Source: Variovorax guangxiensis
Lineage (GTDB): Bacteria; Pseudomonadota; Gammaproteobacteria; Burkholderiales; Burkholderiaceae_C
Reading direction: 5' to 3'
DNA: 64,000 nucleotides
Assembly (NCBI RefSeq): GCF_003952165.1
Contig: NZ_RXFT01000004.1
Span: 419,123 to 483,122 of the forward strand
A program made the position numbers and the translations under genes. Below, in pieces: positions 43,352 through 54,169 of the stretch (position 1 is its first letter; each line of letters starts with the position of its first letter). Below the pieces are notes generated by a model. The model saw only the letters and a list, made by a program, of their open reading frames with translations, was not told where the DNA came from and ran no database searches.

Positions 43352-43641
43352 GGTGCGGGTTTCCTGATGGTGAATGTCTGGTACTGGCAATCGCGCTCGA
43401 CGTGCAGCAGGTCTCCTTCGACGCGAATGCCGGTCCACCGCTCGATGCGTCCGTCGGAGTCGATGATTTCGACGGATTCTTCGGACGTCACTCGGTAGCT
43501 GAATACAGGGGCGGCCAGTGGGCCGTTCTTCTCGCCGAAGGTGGCTGTCACGTAGCCTGCCGGGTGGAAGCGGTAGTTGCTGACGAGGGTGTCGGAGACG
43601 AGGTTCAGCACTTGATCAAGAGGGATGGCTGTGGCGACCAT
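43348..43641 (-). CDS. Hypothetical protein
   Basis: A 97-residue protein, mostly beta-like (YRFHPAGYVTATFGEKNG, FSYRVTSEESVEIIDSDGR, WTGIRVEGDLLHVERD), with no recognised family and no signal peptide. An AAGGAGA ribosome site lies six bases before the ATG at 43641, which decides the start over a longer upstream reading. It overlaps the VOC gene by four bases and follows the gene at 43662 by 20 bases. Confidence 0.68.
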   Translation of the reverse strand: MVATAIPLDQVLNLVSDTLVSNYRFHPAGYVTATFGEKNGPLAAPVFSYRVTSEESVEIIDSDGRIERWTGIRVEGDLLHVERDCQYQTFTIRKPAP

Positions 43642-43661
43642 GCGTGTCTCCTTTGAGTCGC

Positions 43662-44144
43662 TCAGATGAAATCCAGCCATTCCCTTGCCTTTCGGACGCC
43701 ATGGGCAACCGCCTCGTCAATGTCGTCGAAATGCCAGTCGGGCGCTGGCTGGCCGGTGGGCGTCACCAGCGACAGGAATGCCGCTCGGGATCTTTCCGAG
43801 GTGACGGCAAGCACGGGAAACGGCGGTTCGCCCGGTTCGCAGCCCGCATCGCGGAACTGTGCGACGTCCTGGAAGACCTGGAGCAGCGAATTGCCCCAGC
43901 GGTAGGTCATGGCGCGAAAGTCCAGGATCGCGCAGTCGGCGTCGAAGGCCTTGAGACCGAGTAGCGTGCTGGTGGCGATATAGGCGGCATGCCCATTGCC
44001 GAGACTGCCGTCCGGGTACTCGCCTTCGAAAGAGACCACGAGCACTGTCAGGCGATCGGTCTGTACCCGATCGGCCAGAAAGAAACGGCAGCTGAGGCCC
44101 TCGGGTACTGGCGGTTCTACTTCGGTCAGAGTGAAGCGTTTCAT
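43662..44144 (-). CDS. Hypothetical protein
   Basis: A 160-residue cytoplasmic protein. The segment VLVVSFEGEYPDGSLGNGHAA, read as two short strands and a loop, followed by ADCAILDFRAMTYRWGNSLL, suggests a small alpha/beta fold reminiscent of STAS-like modules, but this is weak. The C-terminal VAHGVRKAREWLDFI is helical. It heads the three-gene minus-strand group ending with the VOC gene. No function assigned. Confidence 0.65.
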   Translation of the reverse strand: MKRFTLTEVEPPVPEGLSCRFFLADRVQTDRLTVLVVSFEGEYPDGSLGNGHAAYIATSTLLGLKAFDADCAILDFRAMTYRWGNSLLQVFQDVAQFRDAGCEPGEPPFPVLAVTSERSRAAFLSLVTPTGQPAPDWHFDDIDEAVAHGVRKAREWLDFI

Positions 44145-44165
44145 CGGGGATCGCTCCTCATGTCT

Positions 44166-44720
44166 CTACTGCGCCGATGAGGTAACCGGATTCGAGGTTG
44201 TCCGGAACTCTCTTCGGTATTTGACGAAACCTTTCTTCCTCGAGCCCGAGAAGCCGCATCGCTCGAAGAAGCGGTGCGCTTCGCTGCGCTCGATTGCGCT
44301 CAGCAGCATGATCTTGGAGCAGTCACGCGCAATGCATTCGCCTTCAATGCGTTGCAGCAGCGCAGTCCCCAGGCCCCTGCCGCGAAGCGCCGCGCTTACG
44401 ACGATGTTCTCGACCACGGCGAACGGCTGGGCTCCATACATCACGTCGGAGCAGAAGATCAGAAGCGCAGTCGCATGCAGAGCACCTTCGTGCTCCAGTA
44501 CGAGCAGCGCGGTCTTCGTGTCGTTCTCGAGTTCGGCGATGCGCTCGGGCAGCACGCGCACATGCGTGCTGCCTACCAATTCGCCGTACAGGGTCTCGAT
44601 GCCCTTGGCGTCGTTCGGCCTGGCACGGCGAATGCAAGTCGGCGAGGCTTCGGCGTTCGTTGTGTCCACGGATGGTTTTTCGAATGGGAAGCAGTCGAAT
44701 ATAGGGCCTCGTGCCGCCAC
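44166..44720 (-). CDS. GNAT family N-acetyltransferase
   Basis: A protein of about 184 residues with the acetyl-CoA motif A as VVSAALRGRGLGTALLQRIE (R-G-x-G-x-G/A) and a preceding strand AVVENIVV; motif B is EAHRFFERCGF. It transfers an acetyl group from acetyl-CoA to an unknown amine. The start is uncertain: the reading begins at GTG 44720, and GTG 44669 gives a more compact protein; neither has a clear ribosome site. It stands alone between unrelated genes. Confidence 0.8.
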   Translation of the reverse strand: MAARGPIFDCFPFEKPSVDTTNAEASPTCIRRARPNDAKGIETLYGELVGSTHVRVLPERIAELENDTKTALLVLEHEGALHATALLIFCSDVMYGAQPFAVVENIVVSAALRGRGLGTALLQRIEGECIARDCSKIMLLSAIERSEAHRFFERCGFSGSRKKGFVKYRREFRTTSNPVTSSAQ

Positions 44721-44834
44721 GCCTGCTCACGCACACCTAAGCGAACTCTCACCGCGCCCTAAGCAGACCTTCAGCGGCACATAAGTACTGCGTCCTAGAG
44801 TGAATCCACCGTCATCACTCACAAGGAGACAGCC

Positions 44835-45194
44835 ATGAGAGTTCGAATCATTGCCCTGTGCATCGCCACCGGGCCCGCGCTGGTGCTGGCATCGCTCGCG
44901 CATGCGGGCGGGCGGGCCGATCCGGACTATCCGCAGATCTCGCACTCGACGCAGTCGCGCGATGCGGTGGCCGACGAGGCCGCGCGTGCGAACAACGGAG
45001 TCCATGTGACCGAGGTCGCCGAATCGCAGCCCGCGCCGAGCGCGTCGGGGGCCGATCGCGCCCAGGTGCAGGCCGAGGCGATTCGCGCGAACAACGGCAT
45101 CCATCCGACCGAGGTGATGGAGTCGCAGGTGGCACCGCCCGTGGCATCGGCGAACCCATCGGGTTCGCCGGTCGCGCACGCGATGGGCGAATAG
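44835..45194 (+). CDS. Small secreted protein with internal repeat, DUF4148-like
   Basis: A 119-residue protein with signal peptide ending at AHA-GG (about residue 24). The mature part contains two copies of the unit RANNG(V/I)H-x-TEV-x-ESQ-x-AP, separated by RAQVQAEAI, which is also the signature shared with the protein at 41201. A good AAGGAG ribosome site lies eight bases upstream. Periplasmic; function unknown. Confidence 0.78.
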   Translation: MRVRIIALCIATGPALVLASLAHAGGRADPDYPQISHSTQSRDAVADEAARANNGVHVTEVAESQPAPSASGADRAQVQAEAIRANNGIHPTEVMESQVAPPVASANPSGSPVAHAMGE

Positions 45195-45226
45195 ATGGAC
45201 GAATAGGGGCGCGGTGCCGGCGGGTT

Positions 45227-47554
45227 TCAATCCCGCGTGAGCACGAAGCGCTTGCGGATGCCGCCCGCGGCCGAAGGCGCCACCCACAGGTCGAACTCGC
45301 CGGGCTCCACGGTCGGCTTCATGTCGCGGCCGATGAACGACAGGTCGTCGGCCGTGAGCGTGAACTCGACCGTTTCCGATGCGCCCGGCGCGATCGCCAG
45401 CTTGCGGAAGCCCTTGAGCTCGCGCACCGGCCGCGTCACGCTGGCGGCGCGCTCGGCGATGTAGAGCTGCACCACTTCGTCCGCGTCGCGCGAGCCGGTG
45501 TTGGTGACGGTGGCGCGCACGCGCAGCGTGCCGGCCAGCGGCATGCGTTCGCTGCTCAGTTCGACGCTGTCGTAGCGCACAGGTGAAAAGCCGATGCCGT
45601 GGCCGAAGGGGTAGAGCGCCTCGTTCGTCGCGTCGACGTACCGCGTCTTGAAGGCCGTGCCGGGCGCGCTCTCGGGAGAGGGGCGGCCGGTGCGCTTGTG
45701 GCCATAGTAGTAGGGCACCTGCCCGGCCGTCTGCGGAAAGCTCACCGGCAGCCGGCCCGAGGGATTGAAGTCGCCGAACACGACATCGGCGATCGCGTTG
45801 CCGGTCTGCACCCCGAGGAACCATGTGACGAGGATGGCGCGCGCATTGCGCACCGCGCCCTTCAGCGCCATCGCCCGGCCGTTGCTCAGCAGCACGACCA
45901 CCGGCTTGCCGGTGGCGGCCACCGCCTCGGCCAGGTCCTGCTGCGCCTGCGGCAGGCCGATGTCGCTGCGCGAGCGCGCCTCGCCCGACATCTTCTGGCT
46001 CTCGCCGATGGCCAGCAGCACCACATCGGCATCGCGCGCGGCGGCTACCGCCGCGTCGATGCCGCCGGGCAGCGCCGACTCGATGCCCGAGCCGCGCACC
46101 ACGTTCACCGACGAATTGGGCCCCAGGGCATTGCGCAGGCCCTGGTCGATGCCCACCGGTGCCGACTGCCCGGGGAACAGGCTCCAGGCGCCCATCAGGT
46201 CGATGGTGCCTTCGGCGAAGGGGCCGATCAGCGCGATCTTCGTGCCGGCCTTGGGCAGCGGCAGCAGCATGCGCTCGTTCTTCAGCATCACGATGGAGTG
46301 GCGCGCGCTCTCGCGGGCCAGCGCGATGAACTCCGGGTTCTCGGGGCGCTGCGCGGCGGGCAGCCCGTCGAGCCCGCGCATCGGGTCGTCGAACAGGCCC
46401 AGCTTCTGCTTGACGCGCAGCACGCGGCGCACTGCCTCGTCCAGCCGCGCCATCGGCACCTCGCCCGAGGCCACGAGGTCGGGCAGGTAGCGCATGTACA
46501 GGCCGCTCTGCATGCTCACGTCGGTGCCCGCCATGAAGGCCTGCTTGGCCGCTTCGCGCGGATTGGCCGCGTAGCCGTGCTCCACGAGTTCCTCGTCGGC
46601 CGTGTAGTCGGAGACCACGAAGCCCCGGAACTTCCATTCGTCGCGCAGCACGCCCGTGAGCAGCGCCGGGTTGGCGGTGGAAGGCACGCCGCCGATCTCG
46701 TTGAAGGCGCTCATCACCGACAGCGCGCCCGCGTCCAGCGCCGCGCGGAACGGCGGCAGGTACACCTCGCGCAGCGTGCGCTCGGAGATGTCGCTCACGT
46801 TGTAGTCCAGCCCGCCCTCGGCCGCGCCATACGCCGCGAAGTGCTTGGGCGTGGCCAGCATCGAGTCGGGCCGCGAGAGGTCGGTGCCCTGGAAGCCGCG
46901 CACCCGCGCGGCCGCGAACTGCTTCGCGAGGAAGACGTCCTCGCCCACGCCTTCGAGGCCGCGGCCCCAGCGCGCATCGCGCGCGATGTCGACCATCGGC
47001 GCGAAGGTCCAGCGAAAGCCATCGGCCGTGGCCTCCACCGCCGCCGCGCGCGCCGTGCGCTCGGCCAGCGCGGGCTCCCAGCTCGAAGCCTCGGCCAGCG
47101 GCATCGGGAACATCGTGCGAAAGCCGTGGATCACGTCGGCGCCGAAGATCAGCGGAATGCCCAGCCGCGACTCCTTGATCGCGATCTGCTGCAGCCGCCG
47201 CTTGCCCTCGAGGCCCGCGTTGTTGAACAGGCCCGTGAGCCGGCCGGCGCGCACGTCCGCCGTTTCCTGCTGCGCATTGCGCCAGCCGGCCTGCGGGTTG
47301 TTGGGCGTGTCGATGTCCGCCGGGCCGTACAGGCTGAGCTGGCCGGCTTTCTCCTGCACCGTCATGCGGGAGATCAGGGCTTCGATGCGGGCTTCGGCGT
47401 CTTGCTGCGGTTGCTCCTGTTGTTGTGGCTGCGGCGTGGCAGCCGTTGACGCATCGGGGGCGGCCGATGCGGAGGGCAGGAGGAGCGCGAGGGAGACGAG
47501 GGCGCAGGCGGGGGCGAGAGAGCGCGCCGGATGGCGCGGGAATCGGACGTGCAT
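45227..47554 (-). CDS. bglX: Beta-glucosidase, glycoside hydrolase family 3 (BglX-like)
   Basis: A 775-residue periplasmic GH3 enzyme. A signal peptide (to about residue 31) and Gln-rich linker precede the catalytic barrel with PKHFAAYGAAEGG (236-248) and nucleophile Asp316 in GFVVSDYTAD. The alpha/beta sandwich domain and C-terminal fibronectin-like domain (VRATVTNTGSRDADEVVQLY) are complete. It removes beta-linked glucose from oligosaccharides or glucosides. It is a single gene, convergent with the small secreted protein gene. Confidence 0.92.
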   Translation of the reverse strand: MHVRFPRHPARSLAPACALVSLALLLPSASAAPDASTAATPQPQQQEQPQQDAEARIEALISRMTVQEKAGQLSLYGPADIDTPNNPQAGWRNAQQETADVRAGRLTGLFNNAGLEGKRRLQQIAIKESRLGIPLIFGADVIHGFRTMFPMPLAEASSWEPALAERTARAAAVEATADGFRWTFAPMVDIARDARWGRGLEGVGEDVFLAKQFAAARVRGFQGTDLSRPDSMLATPKHFAAYGAAEGGLDYNVSDISERTLREVYLPPFRAALDAGALSVMSAFNEIGGVPSTANPALLTGVLRDEWKFRGFVVSDYTADEELVEHGYAANPREAAKQAFMAGTDVSMQSGLYMRYLPDLVASGEVPMARLDEAVRRVLRVKQKLGLFDDPMRGLDGLPAAQRPENPEFIALARESARHSIVMLKNERMLLPLPKAGTKIALIGPFAEGTIDLMGAWSLFPGQSAPVGIDQGLRNALGPNSSVNVVRGSGIESALPGGIDAAVAAARDADVVLLAIGESQKMSGEARSRSDIGLPQAQQDLAEAVAATGKPVVVLLSNGRAMALKGAVRNARAILVTWFLGVQTGNAIADVVFGDFNPSGRLPVSFPQTAGQVPYYYGHKRTGRPSPESAPGTAFKTRYVDATNEALYPFGHGIGFSPVRYDSVELSSERMPLAGTLRVRATVTNTGSRDADEVVQLYIAERAASVTRPVRELKGFRKLAIAPGASETVEFTLTADDLSFIGRDMKPTVEPGEFDLWVAPSAAGGIRKRFVLTRD

Positions 47555-47678
47555 GGGCTCCTATTCTGCAGATAACAGTAGCCGCCCTTCCATGGCGGGT
47601 TTTGGCACTGTCGACTAAAGGAGCGGGAGCGTCGGTTCTCCTTCGGCAGAGTGCCGGGAGGAGTAGATCGCGGCCGTT

Positions 47679-48662
47679 TCAGGCCACGCGGTTGAGCAGC
47701 GGCTCGCCGCGCATCCAGCGCTGCAGGTTGTCGAGGAAGATGCCCGCCACGCGCGCCTCGTTGCCGTCCGAATGGCCGGCGGTGTGGGGCGTGACGATGA
47801 CGTTCGGCAAATCCCACAAGGGCGATTCGGCCGACAGGGGCTCGTGCGCGAACACGTCGAGATACGCGCCAGCCAGCGCGCCGCCGCGCAAGGCATCGAT
47901 CAGCGCCGGCTCGTCGACCACCTCGCCGCGCGAGACATTCACCAGCCGCGCGCCGGCAGGCATGCGCGCGAGCTCCGCCGCGCCGACGAGGCCGCGCGTG
48001 CGCTCGCTCAGCGGGCAGGCGAGCAGCAGCCAGTCGGCGCGCGGCAGCACCGTGTGCAGCCGTTCGTAGCTCAGGCTCTCGTGCGCGGGAGGGGCCGCCG
48101 GCGCCTCGCTGCCGCGCGCGCACACGATGCGCAGGCCCAGCGCCGCAAGCAGCGCGCCCAGCCCTTGCCCGATGGGCCCCCAGCCGACGATGACCGCCGT
48201 CTGCCCCGCAAGATCGCGTGGCAGGCCGCTGCCCAGGAGTGGCGACCACGCATGCGCGCGCTGCGCGGCCAGCAGCTGCGGAAACTGCCGCGCCAGCATC
48301 AGCACGCCGGCCAGCGCCGTCTGCACCACCACGCTCGCATTGGCGCCGGAGGAGGTCGTGACCTCCACGCCGCGCGCACGCAACTCGCCGTACACCGGCC
48401 GGTCGGCGCCCGCCGAATGCGCATGCACCCAGCGCAGCGATGGCGCATTGCGCAGTGCGTCGTGAAAGGCCTGCGTGTGCGGCAGCAGCTCGTGCTTGGT
48501 CGAAAGGCCGGTGACGTCGCGCGAGACGAAGGCGATGTCGGCATCGCCGCCGGGCCTCACCAGCAGATGCGCGCGCCCGTCGAGCGCGGCCAGCAGGCCG
48601 GGTGCGGTCTGCGCCGCGGCTTGCGGGCTCATCAGGATCCGCAGGGGCGGGGTGTTCGTCAT
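47679..48662 (-). CDS. D-2-hydroxyacid dehydrogenase
   Basis: A 327-residue NAD(P)-dependent 2-hydroxyacid dehydrogenase. The cofactor motif GWGPIG is at 160-165 and the catalytic residues Arg245 (NVSRGEVVD), Glu274 (AHEPL) and His293 (TPHTAGHS) are complete. It interconverts a 2-oxo acid and a D-2-hydroxy acid. It is the last gene of the minus-strand tricarballylate-type cluster, seven bases after the Bug gene. Confidence 0.9.
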   Translation of the reverse strand: MTNTPPLRILMSPQAAAQTAPGLLAALDGRAHLLVRPGGDADIAFVSRDVTGLSTKHELLPHTQAFHDALRNAPSLRWVHAHSAGADRPVYGELRARGVEVTTSSGANASVVVQTALAGVLMLARQFPQLLAAQRAHAWSPLLGSGLPRDLAGQTAVIVGWGPIGQGLGALLAALGLRIVCARGSEAPAAPPAHESLSYERLHTVLPRADWLLLACPLSERTRGLVGAAELARMPAGARLVNVSRGEVVDEPALIDALRGGALAGAYLDVFAHEPLSAESPLWDLPNVIVTPHTAGHSDGNEARVAGIFLDNLQRWMRGEPLLNRVA

Positions 48663-48669
48663 CGGGTGC

Positions 48670-49662
48670 CTATTCCGCGGTCGCGCCCGATTCGCGCACG
48701 ATGGCCTTCCATTTCTCGTACTCCTGCCGCGTGAACTTGCCGAACTGCTCGGGCGTGCCGCCCACCGGGTCGGCGCCTTCGCGGATCATCTGCGCCTCCA
48801 GCGGCGGCAGTGCGTCGTTCACCGACTTGTTGAGCAGCGCGATCACCTGGGCCGGTGTGCCCTTGGGCGCGAAGAAGCCGAACCACGAGCCGGCGGAGAA
48901 ATCGGCGAAGCCCTTCTCGGCCACGGTCGGCACGTCGGGCAGCGAGCGCGAGCGCTTCTGGCTGCTCACCGCGATGGCGCGCAGCTTGCCCGCCTTGATG
49001 TGCGAGATGACCGAGGGAATGGTTGCGAACATGAACTGCACCCGGCCCGCCAGCAGGTCGTTGAGCGCGTTCGCGCCCTTGTAGGGCACATGCAGCATGT
49101 CGGCGCCCACGCGCTTGCCGAGCATGTAGCTCGACAGGTGAGAGGAGGTGCCGATGCCGGTCGAGCCATAGTTGAGCTTGCCCGGGTTGGCCTTGGCGTA
49201 GGCGATGAATTCCTCCAGCGTCCTGGCGGGCACCGCCGGGTTGACCACCAGCACGTTGGGCACGTCGGCGATCTGCACCACCGGCACGAGGTCGGCGAGC
49301 GGGTCGTAGGGCAGGTTCTTGTAGAGCGTCTGGTTGACGGCCATCGGGCCGACCGAGTTGACGATCAGCGTGTAGCCGTCGGCAGGCGCGCGCACCACGA
49401 ACTCGGTGCCGATGTTGCCGCCGCCACCGGGCTTGTTGTCGATGACGAAAGGCTGGCCGAGCTTTTCCGAGAGCTGCTGCGTCACGGCGCGCGCGAGGAT
49501 GTCGGTGGTGCCGCCGGCCGTGAAGGCGACGACCACGCGCACGGGCTTGCTGGGGTAGGGCGATTGCGCGGCGGCCTGCATGCCGATGCCGGCGCACAGC
49601 AGCGCGGCGGCGCCGAAGGCGGCCCTGCGGGAAAGGAAGGAAAGGGGCTTGTCTCGTGTCAT
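48670..49662 (-). CDS. Bug family tripartite tricarboxylate transporter substrate-binding protein
   Basis: A 330-residue Bug receptor, the third in the window. The signal peptide contains SRRAAFGAAALL (possibly Tat) and cleaves after AAAQS; the mature protein starts YPSKPVRVVVAFTAGGTTD and has HVPYKGANALND. Given the tcu genes upstream, a tricarboxylate or similar ligand is likely. Membrane components are absent. Confidence 0.92.
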   Translation of the reverse strand: MTRDKPLSFLSRRAAFGAAALLCAGIGMQAAAQSPYPSKPVRVVVAFTAGGTTDILARAVTQQLSEKLGQPFVIDNKPGGGGNIGTEFVVRAPADGYTLIVNSVGPMAVNQTLYKNLPYDPLADLVPVVQIADVPNVLVVNPAVPARTLEEFIAYAKANPGKLNYGSTGIGTSSHLSSYMLGKRVGADMLHVPYKGANALNDLLAGRVQFMFATIPSVISHIKAGKLRAIAVSSQKRSRSLPDVPTVAEKGFADFSAGSWFGFFAPKGTPAQVIALLNKSVNDALPPLEAQMIREGADPVGGTPEQFGKFTRQEYEKWKAIVRESGATAE

Positions 49663-49702
49663 TCTTGTGTGTCCTCGTGGGAGTGGGCGAAGCGGTGGCG
49701 GC

Positions 49703-50494
<792 letters not shown>

Positions 50495-50520
50495 GGGTCT
50501 TTTCCTTCGCGGGTGGGTGT

Positions 50521-51747
50521 TCAGTCGGCGCCCAGGCGCAGGCGGCCGGGCAGGCGTTTCTCGATGGCGAACTTCAGCAGGGCGGCGCAGCGGAAGACGC
50601 CGTGTGCGAACTTGCCGTAGGGCAGCGTGAGGAACAGCGCCATCACCACGCCCAGGTGCACCGCCAGCAGCAGCGCCATGAAGCGGGTGTCGCGCCAGGC
50701 CAGCAGCGCGAGGCCGGTGAGGCTGGTGAGCAGCAGCAGGGCGATGAAGCCCCGGTCCATCGGGCGCTGCGCGGTGTCGCCATGCGCCGGGTCGCGCCGC
50801 AGGTTCAGCCACAGCAGGCCGGCCGGCCCGATCAGCAGGCCGATGCCGCCGGCCGTGCCCAGCAGCACCGGCAGGCTGGTGAGCGCATAGGGCGCATGCA
50901 GGCCGAGCAGGTAGTGATAGAGCGTCGCCACGCAGGTCGATGCGAAGCACAGCATGAAGCCGTAGAAGGTGAAGTGATGGAAGCGCCTGCGCCACAGGGT
51001 GAAGCGGTCGCTCTCGTTGTTGCAACCTTCGCCGTGGCCGCCGTCGAGGTACTTCAGGCGCAACGCGTCGCGCGCCGCCTCGGCACCGGCGGGGCCGCGC
51101 ACGCCGGGCAGATCCGGCGCATTCTGCGAGTCGTTCGCCGGCGACACCTCGCGCCAGAAGCGCCGCACGCCCATGCCCAGCGCGAGCGTCACGAAGAGGA
51201 ACACCGCGCCGAACACCAGCGCGAGCAGGTTGTGCGGAAAGATCGCGTAGAAGTTGCCCGCCATCGGCTCGTGCAGCAGCGAGCCCGAGAGCGTCACCGC
51301 CAGCACCAGGAAGAGCGCCAGCCCGCCAGCTAGTGCAAGCGCTACCGTGAGGCCCGCCCTGCGGTACAGCATGCCCATGGCGCGCGGCCAGGCGTAGTCG
51401 CTGTACGTTTGCATGCGGACCTGCGCCATGGCCCGCGGCACGTTCACCGCGAACTCGTGCGGTGGCGCGTACTGGCAGGCATGCAGGCAGGCGCCGCAGT
51501 TGTGGCAGAGGTTGGCGAGGTAGTGCGTGTCGGCCTTGTTGCCGAAGTCAAGCCGGCGCGTCATGGCCGGGAACACGGCGCAGAAGCCTTCGCAATAGCG
51601 GCAGGCGTTGCAGATCTGCAGGATGCGCGCGACTTCGCCTTCGCCCGCGGTCAGGGGCAGCGCGGGGACGATGGGGATCACGCGGTGCGCGGGCGTGCCC
51701 TCGGCATCGGCCCGTGCGCGCGCGACGAGGTCAGTGAGCTGCTGCAA
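50521..51747 (-). CDS. tcuB: Tricarballylate utilisation 4Fe-4S membrane protein
   Basis: A 408-residue protein. Two 4Fe-4S ferredoxin motifs are at Cys46/49/52/56 and Cys81/84/87/91, followed by six or so membrane helices (from about residue 125) with His residues suited to heme or quinone contact. TcuB reoxidises the flavin of TcuA and passes electrons to the membrane. The downstream end of tcuA overlaps its start by 17 bases. Confidence 0.9.
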   Translation of the reverse strand: MQQLTDLVARARADAEGTPAHRVIPIVPALPLTAGEGEVARILQICNACRYCEGFCAVFPAMTRRLDFGNKADTHYLANLCHNCGACLHACQYAPPHEFAVNVPRAMAQVRMQTYSDYAWPRAMGMLYRRAGLTVALALAGGLALFLVLAVTLSGSLLHEPMAGNFYAIFPHNLLALVFGAVFLFVTLALGMGVRRFWREVSPANDSQNAPDLPGVRGPAGAEAARDALRLKYLDGGHGEGCNNESDRFTLWRRRFHHFTFYGFMLCFASTCVATLYHYLLGLHAPYALTSLPVLLGTAGGIGLLIGPAGLLWLNLRRDPAHGDTAQRPMDRGFIALLLLTSLTGLALLAWRDTRFMALLLAVHLGVVMALFLTLPYGKFAHGVFRCAALLKFAIEKRLPGRLRLGAD

Positions 51748-53158
51748 GCGCGGCCTCCTTGTCGTTCTTCGTGGAGGCCCGCGCGGCTTTCGCCGCCTGC
51801 GTGCCCGCGATGCGGCCGAAGGCCGTTCCGATGCTCATGCCGACGCCCGCCGTGTAGCCTTTGCCGAGCACGTTGCCGGCCATCATCTCGCCGGCCACGA
51901 AGAGGTTGGGGCTGGGCCTGCCGCCGAAGCGGACAGCCGCGGTTTCGTCCACCTTCAGGCCCAGGTAGGTGAAGGTGATGCCGGGTCGCAGCGGATAGGC
52001 GTGAAAGGGTGCCGTGTCTATAGGGCGCGCCCAGTGCGTCTTGGCGGGCGCGAGGCCCTCGGTGTGGCAGTCGTCCAGCGTGGTGTGGTCGAAGCGGCCG
52101 ACGCGGCAGGCGGCGTTGTAGTCCTCCACGGTGCGCACGAAGGTGGTTTCGTCCAGGCCGATCTTGCGCGCCAGCTCGCCGAGCGTGGCGGCCTGCGTGC
52201 CGGGAAACACCGGTGGCATGAAGCGCCCGACCGCCTTCTGGTCGATGACCGACCACGCGATCTGCCCAGGCTGCTGCGCCACCAGCCGGCCCCAGATGGC
52301 GTAGCGCTTGGGCCAGAAGTCCTCGCCCTCGTCGTAGAAGCGCCTGGCTTCGCGGTTGACCACCACGCCCAGCGACACGCAGTCGATGCGCGTGCAGATG
52401 CCGCCGTCGTACAGCGGCGCGCGCGCGTCGATGGCCACCATGTGGCCTTGCGACGGATCGCCGATGCTGTCGGCGCCCGCCTCGATCATGTGCCTGAGCA
52501 GCACGCCCTGGTTGAAGCGCGTGCCGCGGATCAGGAAGTTGTCGGCCGGCCACTCGCCGCGCTCGTTCTGCCCCCACGCTTCGCGCAGCCATTCGCGGTT
52601 CGACTCGAAGCCGCCGGCTGCCAGCACGCAACTCTTCGCTTCGATGCGTTCGCCGGCTTCGGTGCGCACGGCCACGAAGCGGTCGCCGTCGAGCTCCACC
52701 GAGGCCACGGGCGTGTCGTAGCGGATGCGCACGCCGAGCCTTTCGGCGCTGCGGAAATAGGCGTTCACCAGCGCCTTGCCGCCACCCATGAAGAAGGCGT
52801 TGGTGCGCGCCACGTGCAGCGCGCCCGACAGCGGCGGCTGGAAGTGCACGCCGTGGCTGCGCATCCAGTCGCGGCAGTCCGACGAGGCGCGGATCACCAG
52901 GCGCGCGAGGCGCTCGTCGGTGAGGCCGCCGGTCACCTTCAGCAGGTCCTGCCAGTACTCCTCTTCAGGGTAGGCATCGACCAGCACGTCCTGCGGCGCA
53001 TCGTGCATGCAGCGCAGGTTGCGCGTGTGCTGCGAATTGCCGCCGCGCCAGGCCTTGGGCGAGGCTTCGAGCAGCAGCACCGATGCGCCAGCCTCGCGTG
53101 CCATGAGCGCGGCGCACAGCGCGGCGTTGCCGCCGCCAACAACAAGAACATCCGTCAA
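51731..53158 (-). CDS. tcuA: FAD-dependent tricarballylate dehydrogenase
   Basis: A 475-residue flavoprotein of the fumarate reductase/succinate dehydrogenase fold. It begins with the FAD motif [17 protein letters not shown] and has a C-terminal [20 protein letters not shown] block typical of TcuA. TcuA oxidises tricarballylate to cis-aconitate, which enters the TCA cycle. It overlaps tcuB by 17 bases. A related poly-carboxylate substrate is possible. Confidence 0.9.
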   Translation of the reverse strand: MTDVLVVGGGNAALCAALMAREAGASVLLLEASPKAWRGGNSQHTRNLRCMHDAPQDVLVDAYPEEEYWQDLLKVTGGLTDERLARLVIRASSDCRDWMRSHGVHFQPPLSGALHVARTNAFFMGGGKALVNAYFRSAERLGVRIRYDTPVASVELDGDRFVAVRTEAGERIEAKSCVLAAGGFESNREWLREAWGQNERGEWPADNFLIRGTRFNQGVLLRHMIEAGADSIGDPSQGHMVAIDARAPLYDGGICTRIDCVSLGVVVNREARRFYDEGEDFWPKRYAIWGRLVAQQPGQIAWSVIDQKAVGRFMPPVFPGTQAATLGELARKIGLDETTFVRTVEDYNAACRVGRFDHTTLDDCHTEGLAPAKTHWARPIDTAPFHAYPLRPGITFTYLGLKVDETAAVRFGGRPSPNLFVAGEMMAGNVLGKGYTAGVGMSIGTAFGRIAGTQAAKAARASTKNDKEAALAAAH

Positions 53159-53235
53159 TCGTGGGTCTCCGTGGGAACCGGGAGACTCTAGGCACGCAGG
53201 CCTTCACGCGAAAGGCCGGATCGGGCAACGGGTGT

Positions 53236-54162
53236 TCACGTTTCGAGAAGACTGGCGCCGGCCCAGCGGCCCTCGCGCACCAGTGCGCGTGCCGTGTCGG
53301 CCACTACCACGCGCGTGGCCAGCGCGGCGGGGGAGAGTTCGTCGTCCGACAGGCTCACGAGCAGGTTGCGGCGGCCCACGTGGGCGTCGGCGATCTGGGT
53401 GAGCTGAAGGTCGTCACGGTCGTGCCGCGCGGTGGCCGCGCCGGGCTGGATGGTGGCGCCGTGGCCGGCGCGCACCGCGTCCATCAGCAGCGCGAGGCCG
53501 TCGACCTCGGCCACGATGTTCGGCGCGATGCGTGCCCGCGCGAAGGCGGCCATCAGCGTGGCGCGCAGGCCGTGGCTGCCGCTGGGCAGGATCAGCGGCA
53601 GCCCGGCCAGCTGCGCGAGCCGCACGCGCGTGCCGGTCGGGCGCTGCGCCAGCGCGGGCGAGGCGATGACGAAGAGCTTCTCGGCCAGGAGCGGCGTCAC
53701 GCTCCAGCGCCGTGGCGTGTCGGTCTGGAACAGCACGGCAAGGTCGAGCTGCCTGGCCTGCAGCATGCTGGTGAGATGGCCCGAGAGCGCTTCGACCATG
53801 TGCAGGCGTACGTCGGGGTAGCGCTCTCGCATGGCGCGCATCAGCGGCACGCCGAGCACCGTGGCGGTGGTGGGGGCCAGGCCCACGCTCACGTGGCCCG
53901 AGAGCCGCGCCTGCTGCGCCGCGAGCACCGCGTCGTCGGCATGGCGCAGCACCAGCTGGGCCTGGTGCAGGAAGGCCACGCCCGCGTCGGTGGGCACCAC
54001 GCCGCTGGAGCTGCGCCGCAGCAGCCGGGTGGCCAGCTCGCCCTCGAGCCGGCTGATCTGCTGGCTCAGCGCCGAGGTGACGACGCCCAGTTCGACCGCG
54101 GCGCGGCCCATGCTGCGAAGCTCGCAGACCTTGACGAAGTAGCGCAGTTGCCGGAGTTCCAT
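53236..54162 (-). CDS. LysR family transcriptional regulator
   Basis: A 308-residue LysR protein: N-terminal winged helix (LRQLRYFVKVCELRSMGRAA then VTSALSQQISRLE) and a C-terminal periplasmic-binding-like effector domain. In tcu loci a LysR protein (TcuR) controls expression; this gene is on the same strand as the genes it would regulate, seven bases after the symporter gene start region, which is less usual. Ligand unknown. Confidence 0.88.
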   Translation of the reverse strand: MELRQLRYFVKVCELRSMGRAAVELGVVTSALSQQISRLEGELATRLLRRSSSGVVPTDAGVAFLHQAQLVLRHADDAVLAAQQARLSGHVSVGLAPTTATVLGVPLMRAMRERYPDVRLHMVEALSGHLTSMLQARQLDLAVLFQTDTPRRWSVTPLLAEKLFVIASPALAQRPTGTRVRLAQLAGLPLILPSGSHGLRATLMAAFARARIAPNIVAEVDGLALLMDAVRAGHGATIQPGAATARHDRDDLQLTQIADAHVGRRNLLVSLSDDELSPAALATRVVVADTARALVREGRWAGASLLET

Positions 54163-54169
54163 GCGCCGA

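Noticed and set aside
47580..47610. Terminator hairpin CCGCC-N7-GGCGG with TTTT between the beta-glucosidase and hydroxyacid dehydrogenase genes
   Set aside because: The T run is on the plus strand, but no plus-strand gene ends upstream of it; the stem is only five pairs.
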